From: Emticicia aquatilis
GTDB lineage: Bacteria; Bacteroidota; Bacteroidia; Cytophagales; Spirosomataceae
NCBI RefSeq assembly: GCF_014644295.1
Contig: NZ_BMKK01000006.1
Location: 248,001-312,000, forward strand
DNA: 64,000 nt
Reading direction: 5' to 3'
This document shows, piece by piece, positions 33,990 to 42,585 of this stretch. Under the pieces are notes generated by a model. The model did no database searches. It worked only from the letters and a program-made list of their open reading frames with translations, and was not told where the DNA came from. Both the position numbers and the translations under genes were made by a program. Every line of letters begins with the position of its first letter. Position 1 is the stretch's first letter.

Positions 33990-35369
33990 ATGTCAGAAGA
34001 ACCAGACTACGAACTCGTTTCCAAGAATAAGTTCAGAAATATAATTAAAGTAATTGGTGTAGGTGGTGCTGGCTGTAACGCCGTCAAACACATGCACAAT
34101 ATGGGTGTGAGTGATATTGGCTTAGTTATTTGTAATACCGACCAACAGGCCCTCGAATCTGCAGCACCCGAAATCAAACGCTTACAAATCGGTATAGAGC
34201 TTACTAAAGGCTTAGGAGCTGGAACAGAACCAGCAATGGGTAAAAAAGCCGCCGAAGAAAGCGAAAAAGCAATCAGAGAAATGCTCAAAGAGCCAACCGA
34301 AATGGTTTTCATTACGGCTGGTATGGGTGGTGGTACAGGTACTGGAGCGGCACCCGTTATTGCACGTATTGCCCGTGAAATGAAACTCTTGACGGTGGCT
34401 GTTGTAACCGACCCATTCACTTTTGAGGGTGAAGATAAGATTTTACAAGCCCGTGCAGGTATCGAAGAATTAAAAAAATGTAGCGATACAGTACTTATCA
34501 TCAAAAATGAGCGATTAGAAGCACAATTCGGTGATATGGATATTGAAGAGGCCTATGCCAAAGCCGATGATGTTTTGGCCAATGGTGTAAAAAGTATTGC
34601 AGAGCTTATTACTCGCCCAGGTATCATTAACCTTGACTTTGCCGATGTAAAGAAAGTTTTAGGCGGTGCGGGGCAAGCCGTAATGGGAACAGCCGAGGCA
34701 GAAGGAGATAAACGTGCCGAAGATGCTATCAAATTGGCCCTTTCGTCTCCATTATTAGAAAGCAATGATATTAACGGAGCTCAAAGAGTTTTGGTTAGTA
34801 TTGCATATAGTCCAGAGCATAAAATCAAGCTTTCTGACCAGACTTTGGTAACGAAATTTGTAGAAAGTCAGATTCAAAGTAAAGCACGTTTATTCAAACA
34901 CGGTTTTGCTATTGATAAAAACTTGGGCAAAAAAGTACGTGTAACCATCGTAGCGGCAGGATTTGATATTGTTGCTCCCGAACCAGAGCCTCCAGTAGCA
35001 CCACCAGCTGCCGAAGAAGTAAAGCGTCCAACAGTAGTAGTAAATACCGTTACGGCCTCAGTTCCTCATGCCGTTGCCACAGCAGCATCAGGTGGAAGTG
35101 CAAGTACTACGCAAATTCCAGTCGAGGAAACGAATAATTTCATCGAAGTTGAACCTACTAAAGTTGAACAAAAAGATACGACTGAACAAATCAAAACGAT
35201 GATTCAACGCTTCATGCGTGAAGGATATAGAAATCCTGCATTGAATACTACTCCAACTTACATTCGTAATGGAGTGGAGTTACAGGACGTAAGAAAGCTG
35301 AAACAAACAGGTAAGGTTTTGGAATATGAATTAGACCAACTACTTGCCATGATGGAATCAAGCAGATAA
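33990..35369 (+). CDS. ftsZ: Cell division protein FtsZ
   Basis: A 459-residue tubulin homologue forming the Z ring. GTP-binding motifs are IGVGGAGCNAVKHM, GMGGGTGTGAAPVIA (tubulin signature) and the synergy loop NLDFADVKKVL. After the GTPase core (about 1-325) a proline- and valine-rich linker of about 70 residues leads to a conserved C-terminal segment TPTYIRNGVELQDV, and the protein continues for about 25 charged residues (LEYELDQLLAMMESSR). A strong terminator begins at the stop codon and ends the division cluster. Confidence 0.97.
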   Translation: MSEEPDYELVSKNKFRNIIKVIGVGGAGCNAVKHMHNMGVSDIGLVICNTDQQALESAAPEIKRLQIGIELTKGLGAGTEPAMGKKAAEESEKAIREMLKEPTEMVFITAGMGGGTGTGAAPVIARIAREMKLLTVAVVTDPFTFEGEDKILQARAGIEELKKCSDTVLIIKNERLEAQFGDMDIEEAYAKADDVLANGVKSIAELITRPGIINLDFADVKKVLGGAGQAVMGTAEAEGDKRAEDAIKLALSSPLLESNDINGAQRVLVSIAYSPEHKIKLSDQTLVTKFVESQIQSKARLFKHGFAIDKNLGKKVRVTIVAAGFDIVAPEPEPPVAPPAAEEVKRPTVVVNTVTASVPHAVATAASGGSASTTQIPVEETNNFIEVEPTKVEQKDTTEQIKTMIQRFMREGYRNPALNTTPTYIRNGVELQDVRKLKQTGKVLEYELDQLLAMMESSR

Positions 35370-35410
35370 AAAACGAAAGAGCCGCTTAAATTGAGCGGCT
35401 CTTTCGTTTT
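35370..35410. terminator. Bidirectional terminator between ftsZ and the MarR gene
   Basis: Arms at 35370-35386 and 35394-35410 (core GAAAGAGCCGCT / AGCGGCTCTTTC) pair over 17 bases with A and T tracts on both sides. Confidence 0.94.
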
Positions 35411-36045
35411 TAAAAGTATTTCTTAAGTAAATTATCAATACTCGTATCTTTTTCTTGCAAGAAAATCGGGTTGTGAAAATTGTGTAATTTATTGAGCAAA
35501 TAGAAAAGTTGTAGCCTTTCTGTATCGCTTAGTTTCCCCGAAATTATCTTGCTCACCTTCAACATTCCGTCAAAAGACTTAAAAAGCTCTGCTTGCCCAA
35601 GCGGTGTAATTTTCAGGCGTTTACTTCTTTTATCTTGTTCGTCATCATATTGTTCGAGTAGTTGATTACCAATAAGCCTCTTGATAATCTCCATACCAGT
35701 ATTTTTTTCATGGATGTTCTTTTCTATCACTTGCGTTTTAGTCAGATTTCCGTACTGCCAAACAGCGGCTAAATAGCCAAAATCATCCAAAGTCAAGATA
35801 GTTGATTCTTCTAAAGCTTTTTTAATGTAGCTTTTGGCATATCGGTACATAAAAGCTACTAATTGACCGATGTTGTTTTCTTCGTTTTCGGGCGGCGTAA
35901 CAACAGGTTGCGGAGTTAGTATTCGCCCCAAATATTTCTGATTCAGAAAGCCCACAAAATCTTCCATCGAAACTTCTCCAGATGCTTTTTCAGCTTCAAA
36001 GTTTTCCAAATCACCAATTATTTTCTGTAAAATGCTATAATTCAT
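35410..36045 (-). CDS. MarR-family winged-helix transcriptional regulator
   Basis: A 211-residue protein with a MarR core at about 75-190. The helix-turn-helix includes LTLDDFGYLAAVWQYGNLTKTQVIE and the wing DEQDKRSKRLKITPLGQ with the conserved D-x-R-S-K-R pattern. The N-terminal 60 residues form an extra segment with no family match. It is divergent from the TonB receptor at 36225 with 179 bases between, so it may regulate that receptor or itself. The ligand is unknown. Confidence 0.82.
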   Translation of the reverse strand: MNYSILQKIIGDLENFEAEKASGEVSMEDFVGFLNQKYLGRILTPQPVVTPPENEENNIGQLVAFMYRYAKSYIKKALEESTILTLDDFGYLAAVWQYGNLTKTQVIEKNIHEKNTGMEIIKRLIGNQLLEQYDDEQDKRSKRLKITPLGQAELFKSFDGMLKVSKIISGKLSDTERLQLFYLLNKLHNFHNPIFLQEKDTSIDNLLKKYF

Positions 36046-36224
36046 TTATTTTTTGAGTATTCGCTCGAAACAAAAAGTGTTTTTTTATACCAATTTAAAA
36101 ACATTTAGTACAAAAACAAAACATTTTTTTGAGTGTTTTGTTTAGTTAAATAAACACATATTAACAAAAAATGTTGCAGGGCAAATGTAAAGACGCCCCA
36201 AACACACACTCAAATAATTGTTTT

Positions 36225-38657
36225 ATGCACAAGATTATTTATTTACTTAGTTTTTTTCTTTGCCTACAAGTGGCTCATGCCCAACGCACAGGCGAAATAC
36301 AAGGAATTGTAAAAGACCGTAAAACCCAAGAATACCTCGTTGGTGTAACAATTGCTGTTGAAGGCACACAAAAAGGCGTTACGACCGATATAGAGGGCAA
36401 TTTCAAGCTAACTTTGCCCGTAGGTAGTTATAATTTGAAAGCTACGTTGGTCGGCTACAAACCTTTGACTAAATTCAATATCAACCTCACGACGGGAAAT
36501 GCCCAACAGGTTACGTTTGAACTTGAAGAAGAAACACAAACATTAGATGAAGTAAAAGTGGTGGTGAATCGCTCAGTTTCGGTGGCAAATATTGAAACCC
36601 CTAACTCGATTCAGAAACTAACTGCCGAAGAAATTAAGAATAATCCAGGTGGAAATTTTGATATTTCACGGGTAATTGGCGTTTTGCCGGGCGTTGGTGG
36701 AACGGCTGGTTCGGTAGGTGGATTCAGAAACGATTTGGTAATTAGAGGTGGCGGCCCCAACGAAAACGTTTTTTATTTAGATGGAATTGAGATTCCTGTA
36801 ATCAATCACTTTGCCACTCAGGGAAGTTCGGGTGGCCCAACGGGGATTCTCAATGTTTCGTTTATTGAAGATGCTACGCTTTCTACGAGTAGTTTCAATG
36901 CTCGCTATGACAATGCTCTTTCTTCGGTGCTACAATTTAAACAGCGAGATGGAAATCCGAATAAAGTGGAGGGAAATGTCCGACTAAGTTCGACCGAAGT
37001 AGCGGCAACGCTCGAAGGACCAATTTCGCAGAAAACAACCTTTTTGGCTTCGGCTCGTAGGTCATATTTGCAACTTTTATTTTCAGCTCTTGACTTGCCA
37101 ATCCGCCCAAGTTACTGGGACTTTCAGTACAAAATCACGCATAAATTCAATAAAAAAACAACGCTTAACCTAATCGGTGTAGGTGCGATTGATGATTTTT
37201 ATTTTGGTGTACCGAAAGAAACCGATGCCTCGAAAGAATATATTTTGCGTTCAAATCCACTTATTAAGCAATGGAATTATACGGTTGGAGCTTCTTTGAA
37301 AAGACTTATCACGAATGGCTACGTAAATATTGCCTTGAGTAGAAATATGTTCGATAACGCCCTCGACCGCTATGAAGATGGCAAAAGTGAAGACCCGAAT
37401 CTCCGAGTTTTCAATTCACAATCGCAAGAAATTGAGAATAAGTTCAGAATTGACGTAAATCAGTTTCAAGGGAAGTGGGAATATAGCTACGGTGCGGTTG
37501 TGCAATATGTAAAGTATAACAACGACTTTTTCAATATTTTCAGTCGAGAAATCAGAAACTCCGCTGGTCAAATTATTCAACCTGGGCTAAAGGTTACGTT
37601 CAATACCGACATTAATTTCTTTAAATACGGTGCTTTCGGGCAAGTTTCAAGGAAGTTTTTCAATGAAAAATTAAGCCTTTCGGCAGGAATCAGAACCGAT
37701 ATGAACTCGTTTACGGATGATGGCAATAAACCGCTCGAAACGCTAAGTCCGAGAGCTTCAATAAGCTATCAATTTGCTGATAAATGGCGAGTCAATGCTT
37801 CGGCTGGGCGTTATTTTAAAGTACCGATTTATACGGTTCTGGGCTATCAGGAAGATGGCAGATTTACGAATCCTGGCAATAAATACATTCAGTCAGACCA
37901 CTTGGTGGCGGGTTTAGAGTTTATTCCGACTCCACAGACCAGAATTACAGTTGAGGCTTTTAATAAAAAATACAAAAACTATCCGGTTACGGTTGGAAGA
38001 GGAATTTCGCTGGCCAATGAAGGTGGCGATTTCGGAGCGATTGGAAACGAAAGAGTTACTTCGATTGGAACAGGAAGAAGCTACGGCGTAGAATTTTTCT
38101 TTCAACAAAAATTGACCAAAAATATCTTTGGCGTATTGAGTTATACGCTTTTCAGAAGCGAGTTTTCGGGAGCAGATGGCAAACTGATTTCCTCAGCTTG
38201 GGATACTCGAAATATTCTTTCGGCACAGCTTGGGCGTAAATTTAAACGTGGTTGGGAAATGGGTTTGAAATGGCTTTCGCAAGGTGGAGCTCCATTTACT
38301 CCATTCAATTTGGCTGCATCGCAAGCAAACTACTCGTTGGTTGGACGTGGAACACTTGATTATTCAAGATTGAATCAAGGTAGATTAAGTAATTTCAAAA
38401 GACTTGATTTTAGAGTTGATAAAAAATGGAATTTCAAAAAAACTACTTTCAATCTTTACTTAGATGTGCAAAATGCTCTTTTGTTCAAGAGTCCAGCATT
38501 CCCACAATATACATTTGCTCGAAATGCTGATAATACTGGCTTTCAAACAACCGATGGCTTGTCTCTTCGAAGAGATGGCTCAAATGCAGTTCCGCTCATT
38601 TTAGATAATAATGATGTTTCGGTAACACCATCTTTGGGTTTTGTTTGGGAGTTTTAA
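36225..38657 (+). CDS. TonB-dependent outer membrane receptor with carboxypeptidase-D-like domain
   Basis: An 810-residue receptor. ATG at 36225 gives the signal peptide MHKIIYLLSFFLCLQVAHAQ; an in-frame ATG at 36171 adds 18 non-signal residues and is rejected. Residues about 21-110 are the regulatory domain (GEIQGIVKDRKTQEYLVGVTI), followed by a plug (IRGGGPNENVFYLDGIEIP) and a barrel ending in VTPSLGFVWEF. It lacks the SusC signature and has no SusD partner, so it is more like siderophore or metal-complex receptors; the ligand is unknown. Divergent from the MarR gene and followed by a bidirectional terminator. Confidence 0.92.
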   Translation: MHKIIYLLSFFLCLQVAHAQRTGEIQGIVKDRKTQEYLVGVTIAVEGTQKGVTTDIEGNFKLTLPVGSYNLKATLVGYKPLTKFNINLTTGNAQQVTFELEEETQTLDEVKVVVNRSVSVANIETPNSIQKLTAEEIKNNPGGNFDISRVIGVLPGVGGTAGSVGGFRNDLVIRGGGPNENVFYLDGIEIPVINHFATQGSSGGPTGILNVSFIEDATLSTSSFNARYDNALSSVLQFKQRDGNPNKVEGNVRLSSTEVAATLEGPISQKTTFLASARRSYLQLLFSALDLPIRPSYWDFQYKITHKFNKKTTLNLIGVGAIDDFYFGVPKETDASKEYILRSNPLIKQWNYTVGASLKRLITNGYVNIALSRNMFDNALDRYEDGKSEDPNLRVFNSQSQEIENKFRIDVNQFQGKWEYSYGAVVQYVKYNNDFFNIFSREIRNSAGQIIQPGLKVTFNTDINFFKYGAFGQVSRKFFNEKLSLSAGIRTDMNSFTDDGNKPLETLSPRASISYQFADKWRVNASAGRYFKVPIYTVLGYQEDGRFTNPGNKYIQSDHLVAGLEFIPTPQTRITVEAFNKKYKNYPVTVGRGISLANEGGDFGAIGNERVTSIGTGRSYGVEFFFQQKLTKNIFGVLSYTLFRSEFSGADGKLISSAWDTRNILSAQLGRKFKRGWEMGLKWLSQGGAPFTPFNLAASQANYSLVGRGTLDYSRLNQGRLSNFKRLDFRVDKKWNFKKTTFNLYLDVQNALLFKSPAFPQYTFARNADNTGFQTTDGLSLRRDGSNAVPLILDNNDVSVTPSLGFVWEF

Positions 38658-38672
38658 GAATTGATTTTCATC

Positions 38673-38710
38673 AAAAAAGCCTCATTATTCGATGATAATG
38701 AGGCTTTTTT
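38673..38710. terminator. Bidirectional terminator between the TonB receptor and serS
   Basis: AAAAAAGCCTCATTAT (38673-38688) pairs perfectly with ATAATGAGGCTTTTTT (38695-38710). Confidence 0.94.
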
Positions 38711-38720
38711 GATTTAGAAT

Positions 38721-38751
38721 ATTTATGGCGAACAGGGTGTTCGCCATAAAT
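38721..38751. repeat. GGCGAACA hairpin repeat, copy 2
   Basis: ATTTATGGCGAACA (38721-38734) and TGTTCGCCATAAAT (38738-38751) are perfect 14-base arms around GGG. The core GGCGAACA/TGTTCGCC equals that at 15189-15207, while the outer stem differs but still pairs. Confidence 0.82.
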
Positions 38752-38755
38752 ACCT

Positions 38756-40024
38756 TTATATCATTTCAAAACCACAATAAGGCACTAATACTTTTGGTAT
38801 TTTGATGCCTTCTGGTGTTTGGAAGTTTTCTAAAATTGAAGCCAGAATACGTGGTAAAGCCAAGGCTGAGCCATTAAGTGTATGTAAAAGCTGCGTTTTG
38901 CCATCAACTTTATAGCGTAGTTTCAAACGATTGGCTTGATATGACTCAAAGTTTGAAACCGAACTAACTTCTAACCAACGTTTTTGAGCAGCTGAATACA
39001 CTTCAAAGTCGTAAGTAAGTGCCGATGTAAAGCCCATGTCTCCTCCGCAAAGGCGAAGAATACGGTACGGTAGTTCAAGTTTTTCGAGCAATGATTTTAC
39101 GTGTTCAACCATTTCGTCGAGAGCTTGATAAGACTCTTCGGGTTTACGAATCTGCACGATTTCTATTTTATCAAATTGGTGCAAACGATTCAATCCACGC
39201 ACGTGAGCACCCCAACTTCCTGCCTCACGACGGAAACACGGTGTATAGGCTACATTTTTGATGGGTAAGTCGTTGTCTGATAAAATTACGTCACGGTAAA
39301 TATTTGTAACTGGTACTTCGGCAGTTGGAATCAAATATAAGTCATCGACCGTTGAATGATACATTTGTCCTTCTTTATCGGGCAGCTGACCTGTACCAAA
39401 GCCAGAATCTTTATTGATTAGAATCGGTGGTTGGATTTCGAAATATCCAGCAGCCAATGCTTCATCTAAGAAGAAGTTAATCATGGCACGCTGAATTCTT
39501 GCTCCTTTTCCTTTGTAAACAGGAAAACCCGCACCTGTAATTTTATTGCCTAAATCGAAATCAATAATATCATATTGTTTGATTAACTCCCAATGTGGCA
39601 AAGCTGCCTCATGAAGCTCAGGGATTTCGCCCGCTTGAAAAACATTAACGTTTTCTTCGGGTGTACGGCCTTCAGGAACACTTACATGTGGAAGGTTCGG
39701 GATTGTTACCATCACATCGTAAAGCTCTGATTCAGAAGCCTTTAAATCTTCTTCCAAAGCCTTTGATTTTACCTTCAATTCGGCAGTTTCAGCTTTAGCG
39801 GCTTCCGCTTCGTCTTTTTTACCTGCTTTCATCAAGCCTCCGATTTCTTTGGCCAAAGCATTGGCTCTTGCCAAAGTTGTATCTAACTCAGATTGTGTTT
39901 CACGACGCTTTTGGTCGATTCCTAAAACCGTTTCTATCGTTTCTTCGGCATTCTTGAAATACTTACGCTTCAAGCTGTCAATCGTAGCTTGTTTGTTTTC
40001 TTTTATATAATTGAGTTGTAGCAT
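38756..40024 (-). CDS. serS: Seryl-tRNA synthetase
   Basis: A 422-residue class II synthetase charging tRNA-Ser. The N-terminal 100 residues form the antiparallel coiled-coil arm (KRKYFKNAEETIETV, charged helices to about 110). Motif 2 is CFRREAGSWGAHVRGLNR with HQFDKIE, and motif 3 is NGSALALPRILASILENFQ. The insertion GAGFPVYKGKGARIQRA is typical. Length is normal. It is monocistronic, with a repeat hairpin directly after its stop and the transposase-associated hairpins before its start. Confidence 0.97.
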   Translation of the reverse strand: MLQLNYIKENKQATIDSLKRKYFKNAEETIETVLGIDQKRRETQSELDTTLARANALAKEIGGLMKAGKKDEAEAAKAETAELKVKSKALEEDLKASESELYDVMVTIPNLPHVSVPEGRTPEENVNVFQAGEIPELHEAALPHWELIKQYDIIDFDLGNKITGAGFPVYKGKGARIQRAMINFFLDEALAAGYFEIQPPILINKDSGFGTGQLPDKEGQMYHSTVDDLYLIPTAEVPVTNIYRDVILSDNDLPIKNVAYTPCFRREAGSWGAHVRGLNRLHQFDKIEIVQIRKPEESYQALDEMVEHVKSLLEKLELPYRILRLCGGDMGFTSALTYDFEVYSAAQKRWLEVSSVSNFESYQANRLKLRYKVDGKTQLLHTLNGSALALPRILASILENFQTPEGIKIPKVLVPYCGFEMI

Positions 40025-40055
40025 TTTCTTTAAATTAAGGAGATATTTTCTTTAA

Positions 40056-40075
40056 CCACGTCCTTTAGGGCGTGG
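40056..40075. repeat. TTTA-loop hairpin 1 (CCACGTCC stem)
   Basis: CCACGTCC-TTTA-GGGCGTGG, one G-T wobble, in the 5' flank of serS. It has the same loop as the neighbouring hairpins near the Y1 transposase gene but a different stem. Confidence 0.8.
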
Positions 40076-40094
40076 AATAATAACCCGAGATTAA

Positions 40095-40567
40095 AGGGCT
40101 TTAGCCCTGACCTATTTGAAAGCCAAATTTACTAATAAATTCCTTATATTCTTGTGCAAAAGTCTTCTTAGAATGATGTTCTTCTTGGTTTTTGATATAC
40201 TCACGCACATTATTAATCTGTGATTCGCTTACTGAAACAGCAAAGTATTCATCAGCCCAATGAAGTTTTTTACTAAAAAGATTCTCTTTATTTGCCCAAA
40301 ACGAAGCTTCTCCTTTTATTAATTGCATTGTCTTGGAAATACTCAAATCGGCATTTAGACACAACAAAGCATGAATATAGTCTTCTACGCCATTGATAAA
40401 ATCAATGTAAATTTCTTTTTCTTGGGCGTTTTGGCGAATGTGTTTGAATAATTCTATTCTTTTTGATTTTTCAAGAATTGATTCACGATTTTTAGTACTC
40501 CAAACGACATGAATCCAGATTTTAACGAATGCCATAATCTGTGTGTTTAGGTCATGGCTAAAGCCAT
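40095..40567 (-). mobile_element. IS200-like / RAYT-like unit with inverted hairpin ends
   Basis: The transposase gene is bounded by two hairpins in inverted orientation, AGGGC-TTTA-GCCCT (40095-40108) and ATGGC-TAAA-GCCAT (40554-40567). Each is followed, reading inwards, by TGACCTA, so the ends share loop and guide-like flank while the stems differ. The left hairpin overlaps the last codons of the gene. No tnpB is present. The order and the extra hairpins nearby recall REP-associated tyrosine transposases; mobility is unproven. Confidence 0.65.
40101..40535 (-). CDS. Y1 (IS200-like) transposase, HUH motif altered
   Basis: A 144-residue single-domain Y1 transposase of the type common in Bacteroidota. 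Family segments are IWIHVVWSTKNRESI at the start, MQLIKGEASFWANKENLF, LHWADEYFAVSVSESQINNVREYIKNQEEHH, and a C-terminal tail. Tyr113 in REYIKNQ is the probable nucleophile. The HUH metal motif reads D-Y53-I-H55, so the first histidine is tyrosine; the family norm is D-H-x-H. The enzyme may be inactive, or domesticated. The final residues IGQG and stop are encoded by a hairpin. Single-strand cleavage at hairpin ends is the family's mechanism. Confidence 0.85.
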   Translation of the reverse strand: MAFVKIWIHVVWSTKNRESILEKSKRIELFKHIRQNAQEKEIYIDFINGVEDYIHALLCLNADLSISKTMQLIKGEASFWANKENLFSKKLHWADEYFAVSVSESQINNVREYIKNQEEHHSKKTFAQEYKEFISKFGFQIGQG

Positions 40568-40584
40568 CTTTTGTCTATTTTACT

Positions 40585-40682
40585 AACTCCAGCCTAAAGG
40601 CTGAAGTTATATGATACTCTATTTTCAACCCCATTGCTTTAGCATGGGGTTATGAAAATTCACAATATATTGGCTTTAGCCA
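40585..40682. repeat. Cluster of TTTA/TAAA-loop hairpins upstream of the transposase gene
   Basis: Three hairpins with one loop type and unrelated stems: AACTcCAGCC-TAAA-GGCTGaAGTT (40585-40608), a long one AACCCCATtGC-TTTA-GCATGGGGTT (40627-40651, extended by ATTTTC/GAAAAT), and TGGC-TTTA-GCCA (40671-40682) followed by TGACATA. The last is an inverted near-copy of the hairpin at 40554-40567. Together with 40056 and 40095 this makes six hairpins in about 630 bases. Confidence 0.82.
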
Positions 40683-40708
40683 TGACATATTACTTACGAA
40701 ACATTATT

Positions 40709-42037
40709 TCAATCAAACTTAAACAAACCTTCGTTCAAAGCATTTAAGGCTTCGTTTTTGTGCTTTGTATCAACCAAAAGTGAGATATTATGCTCCGACG
40801 CTCCATAAGCAATCATTCTGATTGGAATATCACGCATAGCTTCCATCACTTTTAGAGCGATACCAGCTTTATCAGCCATAAAATTACCTACAATACAAAT
40901 GATTGATTGATTACGGTCATGCTCTTCCAAATCAGCAAATTGACCTAAAACTGCCGTGATTTTATCTAAATTTTCGGCATTATCAATCGTTACTGCAATC
41001 GAAACTTCCGACGTAGTTATCATATCTACCGGTGTTTTGAAGTTTTCAAAAACCTCAAATACCTTTCTCATAAATCCGTAGGCATTCAGCATACGAGTTG
41101 AGTGAATGTAGATAGCCGTGATACCATCTTTTGCTGCAATTGCTTTGATTTCAGAATCGGTTGTTTTGTCGGCGATGAGCGTTCCGTAAGCGTTTGGCTC
41201 CATAGTATTTTTCAAACGCACTGGCACTCCACGCATTTTGGCTGGGGTAATTGTACTTGGATGAAGAATTTTTGCACCAAAATACGCCAGTTCTGCGGCT
41301 TCTTCAAAAGTCAATTCACGCACGGGGAAGGTACGCTTCACGATTCGTGGGTCGTTGTTGTGCATTCCGTCAATATCTGTCCAGATTTGGATTTCTTCGG
41401 CACGAATTGCTCCACCAACCAATGAAGCTGTATAATCAGAACCACCACGCTTCAAGTTGTCAACTTCTCCACGAGGATTACGACAAATAAAGCCTTGTGT
41501 GATGAAAATTTGCTTGTCTTCCAACTGCGAGAGCATCGCTGTGAGTTTTTCTTCTGTAAAGCTCAAAACAGGCTCGTTGTCGGCATCAATTAGCATGAAA
41601 TCAAGGGCTGGCAAAAGAGCTGAGCTTACGCCTTCTTCTTGCAGATAAGCCTCAAACATTTGCGTTGAAAGTAATTCGCCTTCGGCAACGATTTCTTTTT
41701 CTTGCTTGAGCGTGAAAGGCTTGATATTTACCAACGAACGAATGAAGTTAAATTCATTGTCGATGATGGTTTTACCTTTTGTATATCCTTCTTCGGTTTT
41801 ATATAATTCTTTGATAAAAGACTGATAATGAGCATAAAGCGAGTCGATTTTTTCGTTTGCTTCGGCATCATTATTAGATTTGAGCGACTCGCCAATAGAA
41901 ATAAGTGAGTTGGTTGTGCCAGAAAGTGCCGACAAAACTACGATTTTACGACCAGAATCTTCCGTGATAAGATTACGGATTGAGTGCATACGCTCGGGCT
42001 TACCTACTGAAGTCCCGCCAAATTTCCAAACTTGCAT
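40709..42037 (-). CDS. lysC: Aspartate kinase
   Basis: A 442-residue aspartokinase catalysing the first step of the aspartate family pathway (Lys, Thr, Met). The N-terminal KFGGTSVG (residues about 4-11), FITQGFICRNPRGEV, KRGGSDYTASLVGGAI and WTDIDGMHNNDPRIV are diagnostic. The C-terminal 150 residues hold two ACT repeats (ITAIYIHSTRMLNAYGFM; IICIVGNFMADKAGIALKV) which normally bind a feedback amino acid. No homoserine dehydrogenase domain is fused. Symbol lysC is used loosely; it could equally be the thrA-type monofunctional enzyme. Confidence 0.94.
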   Translation of the reverse strand: MQVWKFGGTSVGKPERMHSIRNLITEDSGRKIVVLSALSGTTNSLISIGESLKSNNDAEANEKIDSLYAHYQSFIKELYKTEEGYTKGKTIIDNEFNFIRSLVNIKPFTLKQEKEIVAEGELLSTQMFEAYLQEEGVSSALLPALDFMLIDADNEPVLSFTEEKLTAMLSQLEDKQIFITQGFICRNPRGEVDNLKRGGSDYTASLVGGAIRAEEIQIWTDIDGMHNNDPRIVKRTFPVRELTFEEAAELAYFGAKILHPSTITPAKMRGVPVRLKNTMEPNAYGTLIADKTTDSEIKAIAAKDGITAIYIHSTRMLNAYGFMRKVFEVFENFKTPVDMITTSEVSIAVTIDNAENLDKITAVLGQFADLEEHDRNQSIICIVGNFMADKAGIALKVMEAMRDIPIRMIAYGASEHNISLLVDTKHKNEALNALNEGLFKFD

Positions 42038-42097
42038 TTTTTTAATTTAATTTTGAATGAATGTTTTGAATGAGTGTGTTATTTAGCTTGTTGATTA

Positions 42098-42580
42098 TCA
42101 GTAATTTTTTCTTAAAATATCTCGCCATTTTCCAGATTCGGCAATTTGTTTTATTACTAAATTCCTTTCTTGCAAGAAACTGGTTAAATAACACTCTAAA
42201 ATGACTTTATTGGCAATTTTCCCTAAAAATCCGAGCGGGGATTCAAACATAAATACATCTTTCATGATGGTTATTTGATTCTCCTGAAAAAAATAGTGTT
42301 CGTGTCTCAGAGATTTAAAAATACCTTTCTGCATTTCATCTACAAAAAAATTTGGCGACTGTGCTTCCGTGATTTTACTGGTTAGCTCCTGCCAAACCCC
42401 AAAATGTTTTGCTCGCCAAGTTACGCTTTCGCCTAATTTCATTACTCCTTCACTTACGCCACTTACAATATGCTCGCCTGTTTTAGCAGTTGAAAGTTGG
42501 TGTAAATCAACACTCAATGCCAAATCATAACAGATTTGAATTGGAGCATTAATTTGTATTTCGATTGAGATTCTGGGCAT
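42098..42580 (-). CDS. SRPBCC-fold protein (START/cyclase-like)
   Basis: A 160-residue single-domain protein. The start ISIEIQINAPIQICYDLALSVDLH is the standard beginning of SRPBCC (polyketide cyclase/START-like) proteins, and MKLGESVTWRAKHFGVWQELTSKITE and MKDVFMFESPLGFLGKIANKVIL follow the fold. Such proteins bind hydrophobic ligands; no specific role can be given. It begins five bases after the ribH stop codon on the same strand, so it is co-transcribed with the riboflavin gene. Confidence 0.82.
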   Translation of the reverse strand: MPRISIEIQINAPIQICYDLALSVDLHQLSTAKTGEHIVSGVSEGVMKLGESVTWRAKHFGVWQELTSKITEAQSPNFFVDEMQKGIFKSLRHEHYFFQENQITIMKDVFMFESPLGFLGKIANKVILECYLTSFLQERNLVIKQIAESGKWRDILRKNY

Positions 42581-42585
42581 AACAC

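Noticed and set aside
34007-34504. 165-residue minus-strand ORF inside ftsZ
   Set aside because: Shadow of ftsZ; composition is that of an antisense frame.
40095-40567. Complete IS605-type element
   Set aside because: No tnpB and no second copy; only a single tnpA-like gene with hairpin ends.
40056-40682. Hairpin cluster considered as a CRISPR array
   Set aside because: Units differ in stem sequence and spacing, with no constant repeat or spacer; they are palindromic REP-like elements.
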